Source of the DNA: JAKFXL01 sp947085765
GTDB lineage: Bacteria; Pseudomonadota; Gammaproteobacteria; Tenderiales; Tenderiaceae
DNA: 64,000 nucleotides
NCBI GenBank assembly: GCA_947085765.1
Contig: CAMTXZ010000005.1
Span: forward strand, 30,381-94,380
Direction of reading: 5' to 3'
The position numbers and the translations under genes were made by a program. Position 1 is the first letter of the stretch; every line of letters starts with the position of its first letter. The notes under the pieces were generated by a model. The model was not told where the DNA came from and did not search any database. It saw nothing but the letters and a program-made list of their open reading frames with translations. Below are positions 63,720-64,000 of this stretch, piece after piece.

Positions 63720-63993
63720 GGCTCTGCCCGACGGCTTTATGCGTATTCGTCACTACGGCTTTCTCGCCAACCGCTGCCGACGGCAACGGCTGGAGAAAAT
63801 CAGGACCGCATTGAGCAGTCCCCGCAGCAGTGATGATGGATCAGCGAGTAAAGATAACGACACACCCGCACCCCGTGAGCCGTTACCGGCGCATCACACC
63901 TGCCCCTGCCCACAGTGCAAACAGGGGCGGCTAATCGTCATCGCCACCTTGCTGCCGGAACGACGAAGGGAGGGCGTATCGATAGAACACTAA
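63718..63993 (+). pseudogene. C-terminal remnant of IS91-family transposase
   Basis: The frame encodes ALPDGFMRIRHYGFLANRC and RRQRLEKIRTAL, the well-conserved C-terminal end of IS91-type (Y2) transposases, then a short zinc-like CPCPQCKQGRL. Only about 90 residues remain. The N-terminal zinc domain and the catalytic tyrosines are absent, so it cannot be active. The remnant starts where the REP-like hairpin ends. A frame extension upstream to 63652 is non-transposase sequence from the hairpin. Confidence 0.75.
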
Positions 63994-64000
63994 AAACGCA

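Noticed and set aside
1..64000. CRISPR array, prophage or rRNA operon
   Set aside because: No regularly spaced direct repeats, phage structural genes or rRNA signatures were seen.

Overview
The window is a chromosomal segment of a gammaproteobacterium; I cannot name the genus. The evidence is the gene order tig-clpP-clpX-lon-hupB-ppiD, the prmB and aroC types, CCA-encoding tRNA genes, and an exosortase system with the VPLPA-type sorting signal. No phage genes, CRISPR array or rRNA are visible.

Layout. (1) 1-4261: the end of a TonB-type energising module (ExbB-like, ExbD, TonB-like) followed by a predicted outer-membrane porin and a secreted coiled-coil protein. (2) 4311-28505: a large exopolysaccharide and exosortase locus. 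It has two small secreted proteins with VPLPAAGW C-terminal sorting tails, a ribbon-helix-helix protein, polysaccharide export (Wza-like), an outer-membrane barrel, a chain-length regulator, a BY-kinase-like ATPase with an altered Walker A motif, a flippase, a polymerase/ligase, five glycosyltransferases and acyltransferase partners, a hyaluronidase-like (GH56-like) secreted protein, a methyltransferase, an exosortase-EpsI fusion (XrtD type), a WecA-like initiating transferase, the TPR lipoprotein PrsT, and gmd/fcl for GDP-L-fucose. Together they describe synthesis of a fucose-containing polysaccharide on undecaprenyl phosphate, its flipping, polymerisation and export, and the sorting of proteins into or through the outer envelope alongside it. 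(3) 28506-37116: a signalling block with a sensor kinase whose N-terminal membrane domain is split by a one-base frameshift, a 1157-residue PilZ-DUF1631-GGDEF-EAL protein, tadA, an HD-GYP response regulator and a lone receiver. (4) 37116-43704: housekeeping genes ald, a DUF6901-like gene, prmB, hemN, aroC and an HcaT-like MFS transporter. (5) 43794-54201: five tRNA genes, the proteostasis cluster tig-clpP-clpX-lon, hupB, two more tRNAs, ppiD and the convergent fabI. (6) 54436-62565: a peptide-type ABC importer with one anchored binding protein, two permeases and, unusually, two consecutive double-ATPase proteins. (7) 62561-64000: a repeat-rich end with a nested 210-bp palindrome, a second inverted-repeat element, msrA, a REP-like hairpin and the C-terminal remnant of an IS91-family transposase.

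The most unusual observations are the hyaluronidase-like protein inside the polysaccharide locus, the Walker A lysine-to-arginine change in the BY-kinase-like ATPase, the split sensor kinase, the paired double-ATPases, and the composite palindromic repeats at the right end. All functional calls rest on reading motifs by eye; no database search was run.
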